A stretch of 54,056 nucleotides of DNA from an uncultured Anaerosolibacter sp. Its GTDB lineage: Bacteria > Bacillota_A > Clostridia > Peptostreptococcales > Thermotaleaceae. The stretch is taken from contig CALECF010000010.1 of the NCBI GenBank assembly GCA_937948705.1, positions 1 through 54,056 on the forward strand, written 5' to 3'. Under the pieces are notes generated by a model, which was given only the letters and a program-made list of their open reading frames with translations, made no database searches and was not told where the DNA came from. Position numbers and translations under genes: made by a program. Below are positions 18,259-26,955 of the stretch, piece by piece. The number at the start of each line of letters is the position of its first letter. Position 1 is the first letter of the stretch.

Positions 18259-18834
18259 CTACTTCTTTAGCTCTTGCTTTCCGGTGATATTGCTTGTTTC
18301 ATCCATTTTGAAGGTGGATTGAGCTTCATCTGTAGTAAAGAATACATTTCCATCAACGGTTGCATCGACTAACTCAAAGTTAGCAGATGAAACATAGACA
18401 TCACCTTTGAAAGTTCCACTTTGGATTCTAGCATTTAGGCTGTTAATGGTTAGCTTCGGTGCTGTTAGTGTGTATCTATCAGTTACTTTACGATTCTCAT
18501 CTTGAGCGTAAAGGGCGATCTTGCGTTGAATAATATCTTTACCAGCATCATCTTTCTTGCCATTTTTAAAATCGCTATCAAGTACTAGCTCTTTGTCACT
18601 TGATAAATCTGTTACTGTTGCAATAAGCCATGAACCATTATTACTTATGGCTTTTTCGAAGTCTTCCATATTGTCTACGATAGAAGCTGTTGTTACTACA
18701 TCGGGTGTAGTCTCTGGAGGCGTTGTTTGTGGCGGTGGTGTCGGTGCTGGAGCAGGTGCTGGCTGCTGGGTACATCCTACAAAAAGAGAAATTAGTAGAA
18801 CAAATGTTAACAATAGGGCTTTCAGTTTCATCAT
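18259..18834 (-). CDS. Lipoprotein of unknown function, 191 aa
   Basis: Lipoprotein signal peptide with lipobox LFVGC (Cys21), then an Ala/Pro/Thr linker (about 24-45), then a beta-rich domain with repeated short strands (LTINSLNARIQ, GTFKGDVYVSS, ATVDGNVFFTT) resembling a right-handed beta-helix or pectate-lyase-like rung pattern as in polymer-forming cytoskeletal or 'hidden' adhesion domains. No enzyme motif is visible. AAGGAGG precedes the double ATG. Anchored to the outer face of the membrane. Confidence 0.82.
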   Translation of the reverse strand: MMKLKALLLTFVLLISLFVGCTQQPAPAPAPTPPPQTTPPETTPDVVTTASIVDNMEDFEKAISNNGSWLIATVTDLSSDKELVLDSDFKNGKKDDAGKDIIQRKIALYAQDENRKVTDRYTLTAPKLTINSLNARIQSGTFKGDVYVSSANFELVDATVDGNVFFTTDEAQSTFKMDETSNITGKQELKK

Positions 18835-19021
18835 AAATCCTCCTTGAAATAGTGTTGTTTTTACTTAAATACATTATTACCAAAATATTAGAGAATAATG
18901 TAGAAGCTATTGATTCGATAAATAGCGTCTTTCATATTATTTTTTAGAGAGACGAATCTAACAATAAATATGGTGGTAATCCGCCAAAAGGTAATATTAT
19001 ATTAAAGTTTTAAAAATGTCG

Positions 19022-19052
19022 TTGACATTCACGTTACGTCAAGGTGTATAGT
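19022..19052 (+). promoter_or_regulatory. MerR-type promoter/operator of the TipA-like gene
   Basis: TTGACA and TATAGT are separated by 19 bases, the stretched spacing typical of MerR-activated promoters. Inside the spacer is the dyad TTGAC-N11-GTCAA starting at the -35 box. This is the expected autoregulatory site of the downstream MerR/TipA gene. Confidence 0.8.
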
Positions 19053-19074
19053 AGGATTATAAGGAGGTGATCAC

Positions 19075-19839
19075 ATGGAGTATACAGTGCAAAAACTAGG
19101 GCAGATGGCGGGTGTTAGCACCAGAACACTACGTTATTATGACGAAATAGGAATTCTTAAGCCGGCAAGAATCAATTCGTCAGGATATCGGATTTATGGG
19201 CAATGGGAAGTGGATAGGCTGCAGCAAATACTGTTTTACAGAGAACTGGGTGTTAGCCTAGATAACATCAAGGACATTGTCACTGCACCTTCCTTTGACG
19301 GGGTGAAGGCACTTCGAGAACATCGTGAAAAGCTCCTTGAGAAAAGAGTACAATTGGACTTGTTAATCATGAATGTGGATAAAACCATAGCGTTAACAGA
19401 AGGGAGAATGAAAATGACAGATCAAGAAAAGTTTGAAGGATTTAAGCAGAGAATGATTGATGATAATGAGAAAAAGTATGGTGAAGAGATTCGAAAAAAG
19501 TATGGGCAAGATAAAGTAAATAAATCCAATGAAAAAGTAAAGAACATGAGTCAAGAAGAACATGACGAAGTCACAAGACTAGCAGAACAATTGACAGACA
19601 CCTTGGCTCAAGCTTTCAAAGAAGGTGATCCAGCCGGCAAATCAGCACAAAAGGCGGCTGACCTGCACAAACAATGGCTAACTTACTATTGGAGTGAATA
19701 CAGCAAGGAAGCCCATGCAGGACTGGCTCAAATGTATGTGGATGATGAACGTTTTACTGCTTACTATGATAAAGAACAACCGGGTACAGCAGAATTTTTA
19801 AAAGATGCCATTCTTATTTATACGGGAATGAAAAAATAA
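19075..19839 (+). CDS. MerR family regulator with TipAS drug-recognition domain, 254 aa
   Basis: N-terminal MerR winged helix (residues 1-70: VQKLGQMAGVSTRTLRYYDE, GYRIYG), a coiled-coil linker (about 75-110), and a C-terminal TipAS domain (from about 115: KYGEEIRKKYG, HKQWLTYYW, MYVDDERFTAYYD). TipAL-type activators respond to multidrug or thiopeptide ligands bound by TipAS. The ATG has an excellent AAGGAGGTGAT site. As in TipA, an internal start could give a free TipAS domain; an ATG in front of the domain is present (MKMTDQEKF) but without a strong ribosome site. Confidence 0.93.
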   Translation: MEYTVQKLGQMAGVSTRTLRYYDEIGILKPARINSSGYRIYGQWEVDRLQQILFYRELGVSLDNIKDIVTAPSFDGVKALREHREKLLEKRVQLDLLIMNVDKTIALTEGRMKMTDQEKFEGFKQRMIDDNEKKYGEEIRKKYGQDKVNKSNEKVKNMSQEEHDEVTRLAEQLTDTLAQAFKEGDPAGKSAQKAADLHKQWLTYYWSEYSKEAHAGLAQMYVDDERFTAYYDKEQPGTAEFLKDAILIYTGMKK

Positions 19840-19933
19840 TAGTGAACGGTTGAGAGGTTCACTGCCGAAATTGAGCTTACTATGGAGCCCATTAGAAGCA
19901 TAGTTAATATGCTATAGTGTGGAGGTGTAGCTT

Positions 19934-20008
19934 ATGAGAATCTATAGATTTCATTATCGCATAGAGAAAGAAGCTGGACTGAAAAGTAATGTATTCAAGA
20001 AAAGATGA
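19934..20008 (+). CDS. Candidate 24-aa peptide gene
   Basis: Starts with an ATG seven bases after GGAGGT and encodes a basic, aromatic peptide beginning MRIYRFHYRIEKEAG and ending VFKKR. Its stop codon touches the first base of a 22-base-pair hairpin. The good ribosome site plus terminator-like hairpin argue for a short real transcript; no homology is known. Confidence 0.35.
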   Translation: MRIYRFHYRIEKEAGLKSNVFKKR

Positions 20009-20070
20009 ATGATATGAGTAGACAAAGGCGCCTGTCCACAAGCAGGGTGCCTTTGTCTACTCATATCATT
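20008..20070 (+). terminator. Long perfect hairpin, terminator-like
   Basis: Twenty-two-base-pair perfect stem with a 19-base loop whose ends (GCC/GGG) may pair further, followed by TTTTG. It sits between the candidate small peptide gene and the FtsEX-like operon. A 66-codon open frame running through it is a by-product of the repeat. Confidence 0.75.
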
Positions 20071-20244
20071 TTGAAGGACTTGCAGCTGAAAAGAGGATTG
20101 GAGTATATTACGTTGAACTATTATATGAGAATCATAGACATGGTTTTATACAATAGAGGACTTGTCGAAGCGAGGGGGAGGAATAAAGCCATAGGCAGGA
20201 AGTGAGAGGTGCTTTGCTGTGGCGATTGCTAGGGGGAGAGGTAC

Positions 20245-21366
20245 ATGTTCAGCGCAAGGAAGATAAGAAAGATGATGATGTTTAGCATTATAGCGGTGCT
20301 TTTCATGGTCCATTTCTCAGGGGGTACAAGCTCTAGCCAAGGGGATGGGCTTTCGGAAATTAAGGTAAAACTGGATGGGATCTCTGATGAGGAAAAGGGA
20401 GTACTCCAGAATTTATTTACCCTAACCCAAGAAATTAAGGAACTGGAGAAAGAAGCAGCAGCCATTACCTTAGAGAAGGATACCATCGATGCAGAGATAG
20501 CGGCCATAAGGATTGCTATGGAAAAAGATCAAGTCGTTTATGAAGAAAAGAAAGCTGTATTGAAGGAGGTACTCAAGACATATCAGAAGAGAGGTCCTGG
20601 AACATATGTGGAGATCATACTGGATTCAGATAGCCTGACAACGCTTTTAAGGCGGATAAATGCTCTGCGGGATCTCACCCGCAACACAGGGCTACTATTG
20701 GATGGGCTAGAGGCAAGTCGGGTGAAGTTATCTGGAGAAAAATTAAAGTTGGATGACAAACTGGCGCTGATGAAAGAGAAACAAATAAAATCTAAGGAAT
20801 CCTTGTCCAGAAAGTTGCAGCGAACGAAGGAATTGGAAATCTATATGGAATCCCTCAATGATGAAAAGGCGTATTATCAAGGACAACTAGCAAATATTCA
20901 GCAAAAGTGGGATGAAGTTAAGCCACTATTCTCAAAAATATCAGACGAGTTCACCTCTATGATCAAAATGGACAACCTGCCATCGAATGGAATAAGAACC
21001 AGTATTACTTTCTTTGGTATCAAGGGGTCCATAGAGGAGGCGACATTCAATCACATAATGAAGAAAAATCCGCGACTTCCCGAGATGGTGCTTCGTTTTA
21101 AGCCAGGACGGATAGAGATGGAATTACCAGAAAATAATCTTGTTCTAGGGGGGACGTTTGTGATCATGGAAGGGAATAACTTGAAGTTTGAGATAAATGA
21201 AGGCAGTTTTTATGGGATGCCATTGGGTGCAGCAGCCATAGAAGAATTGATTCAAGGGGGTTATCCTATTCTGAATCTGAAACCATTGGTAGGCGGTAAT
21301 GTTCTAAAGTCTATAGAAATCTTGGAAGGTACATTAGAATTTCTAGTGATTCCTAAATCATTCTAG
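20245..21366 (+). CDS. Coiled-coil FtsEX-associated exported protein, 373 aa
   Basis: N-terminal signal or anchor (residues 7-27), then a long heptad-rich region in two blocks (about 50-115 and 150-235) with a hinge containing YVEIILDSDSLTTLLRRIN, exactly the layout of the coiled-coil domain of PcsB/EnvC/CwlO-type proteins that FtsX regulates (established knowledge). Where those have a peptidase domain, this protein has a 130-residue beta-rich domain with no catalytic Cys/His. It precedes FtsE- and FtsX-like genes by 24 bases, so it is probably their extracellular partner. Confidence 0.8.
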   Translation: MFSARKIRKMMMFSIIAVLFMVHFSGGTSSSQGDGLSEIKVKLDGISDEEKGVLQNLFTLTQEIKELEKEAAAITLEKDTIDAEIAAIRIAMEKDQVVYEEKKAVLKEVLKTYQKRGPGTYVEIILDSDSLTTLLRRINALRDLTRNTGLLLDGLEASRVKLSGEKLKLDDKLALMKEKQIKSKESLSRKLQRTKELEIYMESLNDEKAYYQGQLANIQQKWDEVKPLFSKISDEFTSMIKMDNLPSNGIRTSITFFGIKGSIEEATFNHIMKKNPRLPEMVLRFKPGRIEMELPENNLVLGGTFVIMEGNNLKFEINEGSFYGMPLGAAAIEELIQGGYPILNLKPLVGGNVLKSIEILEGTLEFLVIPKSF

Positions 21367-21390
21367 TACAATACTGGGAGGAAGCTGACG

Positions 21391-22059
21391 ATGATTGAAG
21401 CAAGAGATGTTTGTTTGAGATATGCTGATGGTACAGTGGCACTGAACAATGTGGACTTGAACATTGAGCCTGGTGAAATGGTATATATTACTGGACCCAG
21501 TGGCTCAGGGAAAACCAGCCTGTTAAAGCTTCTCATGGGCGTTGAATATCCTACAACAGGGTCTTTAAAGGTATTGGGACAGCCAATGGAGGAAAGCCAG
21601 GCAGTGAATATAAGGCGCCTGCGGAGGGTGATTGGACCTGTCTTCCAAGAGTTTAAGCTTATCAAAGGTAGAACAGCCATGGAGAATGTCATGCTAGGCA
21701 TGCGATTTCTGGATATTCACCCCGATAAGATAAAGGATAATGCAAGAAATGCCCTAATAAAGGTAGGGTTGGAACATAAGGCTCTTTCGCCTGTAGAGAA
21801 TCTTTCTTGGGGTGAAAATCAGCGAATATCCATAGCGAGGGCGGTGGCAAGAAAGCCGGCATTGATATTGGCCGATGAACCCACGGGTAATTTAGATATA
21901 GACAATGCACTGAATATATTGGAGCTGCTGGCTTCACTAAATGACGAAAGAACTACAGTTATTATTACCACCCACGCAACCCATTTGATTGACGCCAGGA
22001 GTGTTGGTAAGCTAATCAAGGTTGATGGAGGGAATATTTGCTGTGAAATGCTGGGGTGA
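21391..22059 (+). CDS. ftsE: FtsE-like ABC transporter ATP-binding protein, 222 aa
   Basis: ATPase partner of the FtsX-like membrane protein. Walker A is GPSGSGKT (35-42), Walker B ALILADEP (157-164), Q-loop FQEF, and the H-loop TTHAT. The signature motif reads LSWGENQR (138-145) in place of LSGGEQQR, an uncommon variant. FtsEX complexes do not transport; they transmit cytoplasmic ATP hydrolysis to a wall hydrolase regulator outside. Its stop is eight bases from the ftsX start, so the two are in one operon. Confidence 0.88.
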   Translation: MIEARDVCLRYADGTVALNNVDLNIEPGEMVYITGPSGSGKTSLLKLLMGVEYPTTGSLKVLGQPMEESQAVNIRRLRRVIGPVFQEFKLIKGRTAMENVMLGMRFLDIHPDKIKDNARNALIKVGLEHKALSPVENLSWGENQRISIARAVARKPALILADEPTGNLDIDNALNILELLASLNDERTTVIITTHATHLIDARSVGKLIKVDGGNICCEMLG

Positions 22060-22066
22060 TGTAAAA

Positions 22067-22954
22067 ATGAAGAGTGTTATGAACAATACAGGATATTTTT
22101 TAAAAGAGGTAAGAACGATCATCCGATTGGATTTAATGTCTAACATTTTCTCCCTTCTCAGTAACACATTGATTTTCTTTATTCTTGCCATGGTAATGTC
22201 AGGTTGGTGGATCAGCAATGAAGTGGTTCAGGCAATCCAAGGAGAAGCTGAAATAAGCGTTTATTTTGAAGACCATATTGGAAGTTCTGGAGCATCTACA
22301 TTGGTGGAAAAGATCAAGACCGTGAATGGTGTGGGGCAGGCAAGGATTGTAGACGAAGGTGAGGCTTATGAGAGGATGGCAGACATTCTAGGAAAAGATG
22401 CCCAAGTGTTGGCGTTTTTTGATGATAATCCCTTCAGTTCATTTATCGAAGTGAAAATTCACTTGGAGGAAATCGACTCCGTGTTAGACCAGCTAAGCAG
22501 CATGACAGGCGTAAACTATGTGAGAGATAATAGAGAAGTATTGGAACGGCTTCGAAGTATTGCAGGGATATTGAGATTGTTAGGATATGTAGTGGTGGGG
22601 GCTGTGGGTATTTCTACGTTGGTCATCATATCACATATTATCAGGCAGGGGATATATAGCAACAGAGAGCAAATCAATACGTTAAGGCTCCTCGGTGCAC
22701 CAGAAATGTTTATTGCTTTCCCATTTTTGTTGGAAGGAATATTCTTAACGCTGGGGGGTGGCCTATTGGCATCTACATTGGCGGCATTTGCTATAAAATA
22801 TGCCTATGTCCATATGGCAGGACCTCTGCCTTTTTTTCCTTTGCCTCCCCTTGATGCACTGATAACGAGTATAGTCATGCTAATTACTGTATTGAGTGGA
22901 TGTATGGGAATCGTAGGAAGTGTGTTGGGATTTACATCAGCAAAAAGTAAATAA
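22067..22954 (+). CDS. ftsX: FtsX-like membrane protein, 295 aa
   Basis: Four membrane helices: one near 25-50, then an extracellular loop of about 130 residues (EAEISVYFED, VNGVGQARIVDEGEAYERM), and three helices after residue 170 (MacB/FtsX core: REQINTLRLLGAPEMFI). Order and spacing are as in FtsX. The start is MKSVMNNTGYF, preceded by GGGGTGAT; the frame is open for 45 bases upstream inside ftsE. Forms an operon with ftsE and the coiled-coil gene; could be an additional copy besides the cell-division FtsEX, probably for another stage such as sporulation (inference). Confidence 0.88.
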   Translation: MKSVMNNTGYFLKEVRTIIRLDLMSNIFSLLSNTLIFFILAMVMSGWWISNEVVQAIQGEAEISVYFEDHIGSSGASTLVEKIKTVNGVGQARIVDEGEAYERMADILGKDAQVLAFFDDNPFSSFIEVKIHLEEIDSVLDQLSSMTGVNYVRDNREVLERLRSIAGILRLLGYVVVGAVGISTLVIISHIIRQGIYSNREQINTLRLLGAPEMFIAFPFLLEGIFLTLGGGLLASTLAAFAIKYAYVHMAGPLPFFPLPPLDALITSIVMLITVLSGCMGIVGSVLGFTSAKSK

Positions 22955-22961
22955 GCGTTTA

Positions 22962-22985
22962 TGAGCAGGCTGAAAAGCCTGCTTT
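22962..22985 (+). terminator. Terminator of the FtsEX-like operon
   Basis: AGCAGGCT-GAAA-AGCCTGCT, an eight-base-pair stem with a GAAA tetraloop, followed by TTTAATTTT. Confidence 0.85.
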
Positions 22986-23215
22986 AATTTTGCAATCATA
23001 ACATGTATACAGGGTTCAATATACTTATCGACACCATTCGACTATGTTGATAAATGGATAACAAACTAACTTGCAAAATTGCATGTAGTGATGGCAAAAT
23101 GCCTTTAAAAACAGACTAAAACCATTGGAAATAGTTAAAAAAATAACGTTAAAAAGATTTGGAATTTTCAAAATTAAGAAGGAATAACAGATTATAAATT
23201 GAATAAACTTCTATA

Positions 23216-23226
23216 TGGTCAGACCA
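23216..23226. promoter_or_regulatory. FadR/LldR-type GntR operator before lactate operon 1
   Basis: TGGTCAGACCA, a perfect palindrome about the central A, extended by one base pair (ATGGTCAGACCAT). TGGT-N3-ACCA is the core of operators bound by PdhR/LldR-type GntR regulators. It lies 135 bases before the lctP start. The rest of the 400-base region shows only a five-codon open frame with its own ribosome site (23276-23293). Confidence 0.75.
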
Positions 23227-23360
23227 TCGGACGGATAGATGACCATACTAAAAAGAGAAGGAGTGATAAGTTAAAATGACAGCAGCGGAATAGGAAAACT
23301 GTTCCCATGATCTTGCAAACGTTACCAAACGGATTAAATAAGGAAAAGGGGGCTTTTTCA

Positions 23361-25043
23361 ATGTTAGCGATTTTAGCTTCAATACCTATTTTACTTACGG
23401 TAGTATTAATGGTTGGTTTTAACTGGCCAGCGAAAAAGGTTATGCCCGTGGCTTGGACTGCAGCAGTTATATTGGCGGCACTTAAATGGGGGGTATCCTT
23501 CCAATGGTTAGCAGGGGCTACTGTGTTTGGTGCTTTAAGTGCCTTTAATATTTTAATCATTGTGTTTGGTGCAATATTATTGATGAATACACTAAAAAAT
23601 AGCGGCGCAATCAAGGCTATCAATAAGACTTTCTATGGCATCAGTCCTGACAGAAGGGTTCAAGCTATTATTATTGCTTTCCTATTTGGTGCTTTTATTG
23701 AGGGTGCTGCTGGCTTTGGTACACCTGCTGCTTTAGCTGGACCGCTAATGGTAGGTCTTGGCTTTCCACCATTGGCAGCTGCCATGTTAGCTTTGGTAGG
23801 GAATAGTACGCCAGTAAGCTTTGGTGCAGTTGGAACGCCTGTTTTGGGAGGGGTATCTTCTATATTAGGTTCTCCAGATATCTTAGCCAAAATTGAAGCA
23901 GCAGGTTTTACTGGACCTAGTTTCCTTCATAATGTAGGGATCTGGGCAGCATTGCCCCATGCAATCATGGGAACCTTTATGCCTTTAATCATTGTATGTA
24001 TGATGACAAAACTGTTTGGTGAAAAGAAGTCTTTTAAAGAAGGCTTAGAAGTAGCACCTTTTGCAATCTTTGCAGGGCTTGCCTTTGTCATACCATATGT
24101 ATTTATCGCATTTGTTTTTGGTCCTGAGCTTCCTTCTTTAGCATCAGGATTGATTGCAATTGCCATTGTGGTGACTGCTACAAAAAAAGGATTTCTTCAG
24201 CCTAAAACAACGTGGGATTTTGCCAATAGCAGCAAATGGGACAGCTCTTGGCTAGGGGCATCTGAAAGTGCAGCAACAACAGAAGAGGATAATCATGAAG
24301 TGAGTAGCTTCTTAGCTTGGCTTCCTTATATTCTTGTTTCACTAATACTGGTTGTTACAAGAATTCCACAGCTAGGCCTAAAAGCCATTTTAACCGGTCC
24401 TACCTTTACAATCTATTGGAAAGCAATTTTAGGAACGAAGCTTAATTATTCGCTGCAGTACTTGTACTTACCTGGAACGGTGGCATTCATTTCCGTATCG
24501 ATCCTCACGATCTTCATGCATAAAATGAGCAGCAATACAGTAAGGGAAACGTGGAAAACTTCTTTTAAGCAGGTTATACCAGCAGCCATTGCCCTAGGTT
24601 TTGCAATCGCAATGGTACAGGTAATGTTAAACTCTGGGAATAACGGAACAGGGGAAGTCGGCATGATGGTTGCGCTATCAAGATCAACAGCTGATATTTT
24701 CCAAGGTGTATGGCCTATTTTTGCACCATTCATAGGCATACTTGGAGCCTTTATGTCAGGAAGTAATACAACATCCAATATTCTATTCTCCGGGTTCCAA
24801 TTTGGAGTTGCTGACCAGATCGGAATGTCCAGATTAATCATTGTTGGACTTCAAGTAGTCGGTGGGGCAGCTGGAAACATGATTTGTGTGCATAACGTAG
24901 TAGCAGCATGTACCACAGTAGGTGTATTGGGTAAAGAGGGTAGAGTGATTCGTACTAACGTCATCCCTTGTTTTGCATATGCACTGGTTGCAGGTATCTT
25001 TGCTTACCTTGCAATGTATCTTTTCGTACCTGGTTTATTCTAA
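23361..25043 (+). CDS. lctP: L-lactate permease (LctP family), operon 1
   Basis: Multi-pass lactate/proton symporter in the cytoplasmic membrane. The LctP signature is clear: [18 protein letters not shown] followed by [13 protein letters not shown]; length 560 residues is normal, with about 13-14 helices. The chosen ATG follows AAAAGGGGG and aligns with the start of the second permease in this window; the frame is open 54 bases upstream. First gene of lctP-etfB-etfA-lctD-larA, presumably under the upstream TGGTCAGACCA operator. Confidence 0.95.
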   Translation: MLAILASIPILLTVVLMVGFNWPAKKVMPVAWTAAVILAALKWGVSFQWLAGATVFGALSAFNILIIVFGAILLMNTLKNSGAIKAINKTFYGISPDRRVQAIIIAFLFGAFIEGAAGFGTPAALAGPLMVGLGFPPLAAAMLALVGNSTPVSFGAVGTPVLGGVSSILGSPDILAKIEAAGFTGPSFLHNVGIWAALPHAIMGTFMPLIIVCMMTKLFGEKKSFKEGLEVAPFAIFAGLAFVIPYVFIAFVFGPELPSLASGLIAIAIVVTATKKGFLQPKTTWDFANSSKWDSSWLGASESAATTEEDNHEVSSFLAWLPYILVSLILVVTRIPQLGLKAILTGPTFTIYWKAILGTKLNYSLQYLYLPGTVAFISVSILTIFMHKMSSNTVRETWKTSFKQVIPAAIALGFAIAMVQVMLNSGNNGTGEVGMMVALSRSTADIFQGVWPIFAPFIGILGAFMSGSNTTSNILFSGFQFGVADQIGMSRLIIVGLQVVGGAAGNMICVHNVVAACTTVGVLGKEGRVIRTNVIPCFAYALVAGIFAYLAMYLFVPGLF

Positions 25044-25078
25044 AAAAGGTATTAGCAAGACGACTATACAATAAAGGG

Positions 25079-25106
25079 TGCAGGACAGCATCAAGGTTGT
25101 CCTGCA
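25079..25106 (+). other. Hairpin between lctP and etfB of operon 1
   Basis: Stem TGCAGGACA / TGTCCTGCA without a U-run. Probably an intra-operon element that tunes the relative amounts of permease and enzyme rather than a full terminator. Confidence 0.55.
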
Positions 25107-25142
25107 TCTTCAACAATCAACTATGATTAGGAGGGAATGAAA

Positions 25143-25940
25143 TTGAACATTATTATTCCAATTAAGCAGGTGCCCGAAACGAGTAATGTGAAGATGGACA
25201 AAGAAACAGGTACTATGATCCGTGACGGTGTGGTAAGTGTCATCAATCCATTAGATCTCTATGCAATTGAGGCAGGCATTCAATTACAGGAGCAGTTTGG
25301 TGGCAAGGTAACTGTATGTACCATGGGGCCGCCAACGGCTACCAAGGCTTTAAAAGAAGCGATTGCAATGGGCTGTGACGAAGGAATTTTGATTTCTGAC
25401 AGAAAATTTGCAGGGGCTGATACATGGGCTACCTCTTATACCTTATCAGAAGCCATCAAGCATATTGGGGAGTATGATCTAGTGTTAGCTGGCGAGCGGG
25501 CAACAGATGGCGATACGGGTCAAGTAGGTCCAGGGATTGCTGCTTGGCTGAACATTCCCCTCGCTACATACGTGAGTAAGATCGATGAGGTTACGGAAAA
25601 TAGTATCACGGTTGAAAGATTAGTGGAAGACGGATATCAAGTATTACAAATGCCTTTGCCAGCATTATTGACAGTGGTCAAAGAGATCAGTAATCCGCGG
25701 CTGCCAACCTTGAGGGGTAAGAAAAAAGCGAGAGTCAGCGAGGTTCCTATGATGTCTGCTGCTGATTTGCAATTAGAGGAATCATATATCGGATTAAAGG
25801 GATCGCCAACAAAGGTTGTAAAGATTGGTTATCCAAAGGTAACGAGGGGTGGAAAAATTGTAAAGGCTGTTGGTGAAGAAGGTGTAAACGAAGCGGTGGA
25901 GGAATTGATTAAATTCTTGGAAGAGAAAGAATTGATATAG
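25143..25940 (+). CDS. etfB: Electron transfer flavoprotein beta subunit, operon 1
   Basis: Partner of EtfA in an Etf that connects lactate dehydrogenase to NAD and ferredoxin (LctB of the Acetobacterium system). Family motifs: IKQVPETSNV at the start, DLYAIEAG, AGADTWATSYTLSEAI, ATDGDTGQVGPGIA. A TTG start is preferred: it lies eight bases from AGGAGGG, the ATG two codons earlier is only one base from it, and the result aligns with the other EtfB in this window. 265 residues. Confidence 0.93.
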   Translation: MNIIIPIKQVPETSNVKMDKETGTMIRDGVVSVINPLDLYAIEAGIQLQEQFGGKVTVCTMGPPTATKALKEAIAMGCDEGILISDRKFAGADTWATSYTLSEAIKHIGEYDLVLAGERATDGDTGQVGPGIAAWLNIPLATYVSKIDEVTENSITVERLVEDGYQVLQMPLPALLTVVKEISNPRLPTLRGKKKARVSEVPMMSAADLQLEESYIGLKGSPTKVVKIGYPKVTRGGKIVKAVGEEGVNEAVEELIKFLEEKELI

Positions 25941-25952
25941 GGGGGATTAAAG

Positions 25953-26954
25953 ATGAGTTATGTATGGACGATTGCCGAACAAAGTAAGGGAAAGATAAGG
26001 GAAGTTTCCTTCGAATTATTGAGTAGAGGAAGAAAATTAGCTGACAAAATGGATACCAAGCTTTGTTCTGTTTTATTGGGGAGTAATGTTTCTGATGAGA
26101 TGTTGCAGGAGTTGATTTTTAGAGGTGCCGATGAGGTTTATTTCATAGATGATCCACGATTAGAAGACTTTATTGTAGAAACCCATAGCAAAGTAGTATC
26201 AGATTTAATTAAAACATATAATCCTCATTCTATTCTAGCAGCGGCTACTTCCAGTGGTCGAACTCTGATGCCATATGTGGCTATTCAGGTAAGCACTGGT
26301 CTAACTGCAGATTGTACTGAGTTGGACATCGAAGAGGGAACCAATCACCTATTACAAACAAGACCTGCTATTGGTGGCAATATTATGGCTACTATCAAAA
26401 CCCCAAGCCATCATCCTCAAATGGCAACAGTAAGACCAAAATCCAGCAGACCATTACCTATAGATAAAAGTCGAGAAGGTAGAATTGTAAGATTAGAACT
26501 AAAGGATGAATTGGTGGACGATCGTGTAAAAATGGTAGGATTTAGAAAGGATATAGAAGAGTTTGTAAACATTGAGGAAGCGGAAGTCGTTATCGCTGGT
26601 GGTAAAGGTATGAAAAAACAAGAGAACTTCTCTTTGTTGCGTGACCTTGCCAAGCACTTTGATGGTGTGCTAGGTGCCAGTAGAGATGCCGTTGATCGGG
26701 GCTGGTTGCCATATCCTCATCAAGTAGGATTAAGTGGAAAAACAATTTCGCCTAAGTTATATATATGTGCAGGTGTTTCAGGATCCATTCAGCACTTAGC
26801 AGGTATTAAAACCTCTGAATATATTGTTGCAATCAATCAAGATCAGGATGCAAACATATTCCAGTTAGCAGACTTTGGCATCGTTGGTAACCTGTTTGAA
26901 GTGATTCCGAGAATTAATGCTAGGCTGGAAGCGTATAAGAAGGAGGGAAAATAA
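25953..26954 (+). CDS. etfA: Electron transfer flavoprotein alpha subunit, operon 1
   Basis: FAD-binding alpha subunit. The C-terminal FAD domain is plain: RDAVDRGW, then QVGLSGKTISPKLYICAGVSG and AINQDQDANIFQLADFGIVG. At 333 residues it has no N-terminal iron-sulphur extension, unlike the second EtfA in this window. GGGGGGAT precedes the ATG. Twelve bases after etfB and overlapping regions with the next gene's ribosome site, so tightly cotranscribed. Confidence 0.94.
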   Translation: MSYVWTIAEQSKGKIREVSFELLSRGRKLADKMDTKLCSVLLGSNVSDEMLQELIFRGADEVYFIDDPRLEDFIVETHSKVVSDLIKTYNPHSILAAATSSGRTLMPYVAIQVSTGLTADCTELDIEEGTNHLLQTRPAIGGNIMATIKTPSHHPQMATVRPKSSRPLPIDKSREGRIVRLELKDELVDDRVKMVGFRKDIEEFVNIEEAEVVIAGGKGMKKQENFSLLRDLAKHFDGVLGASRDAVDRGWLPYPHQVGLSGKTISPKLYICAGVSGSIQHLAGIKTSEYIVAINQDQDANIFQLADFGIVGNLFEVIPRINARLEAYKKEGK

Positions 26955-26955
26955 G

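Noticed and set aside
20005..20205. Open frame of 66 codons
   Set aside because: It runs through both arms of a 22-bp hairpin, has no ribosome site and a composition unlike protein; explained by the repeat.
23219..24841. Long minus-strand open frames opposite lctP
   Set aside because: Antisense shadows of the permease frame with no ribosome sites; the same holds opposite the second lctP and lctD.
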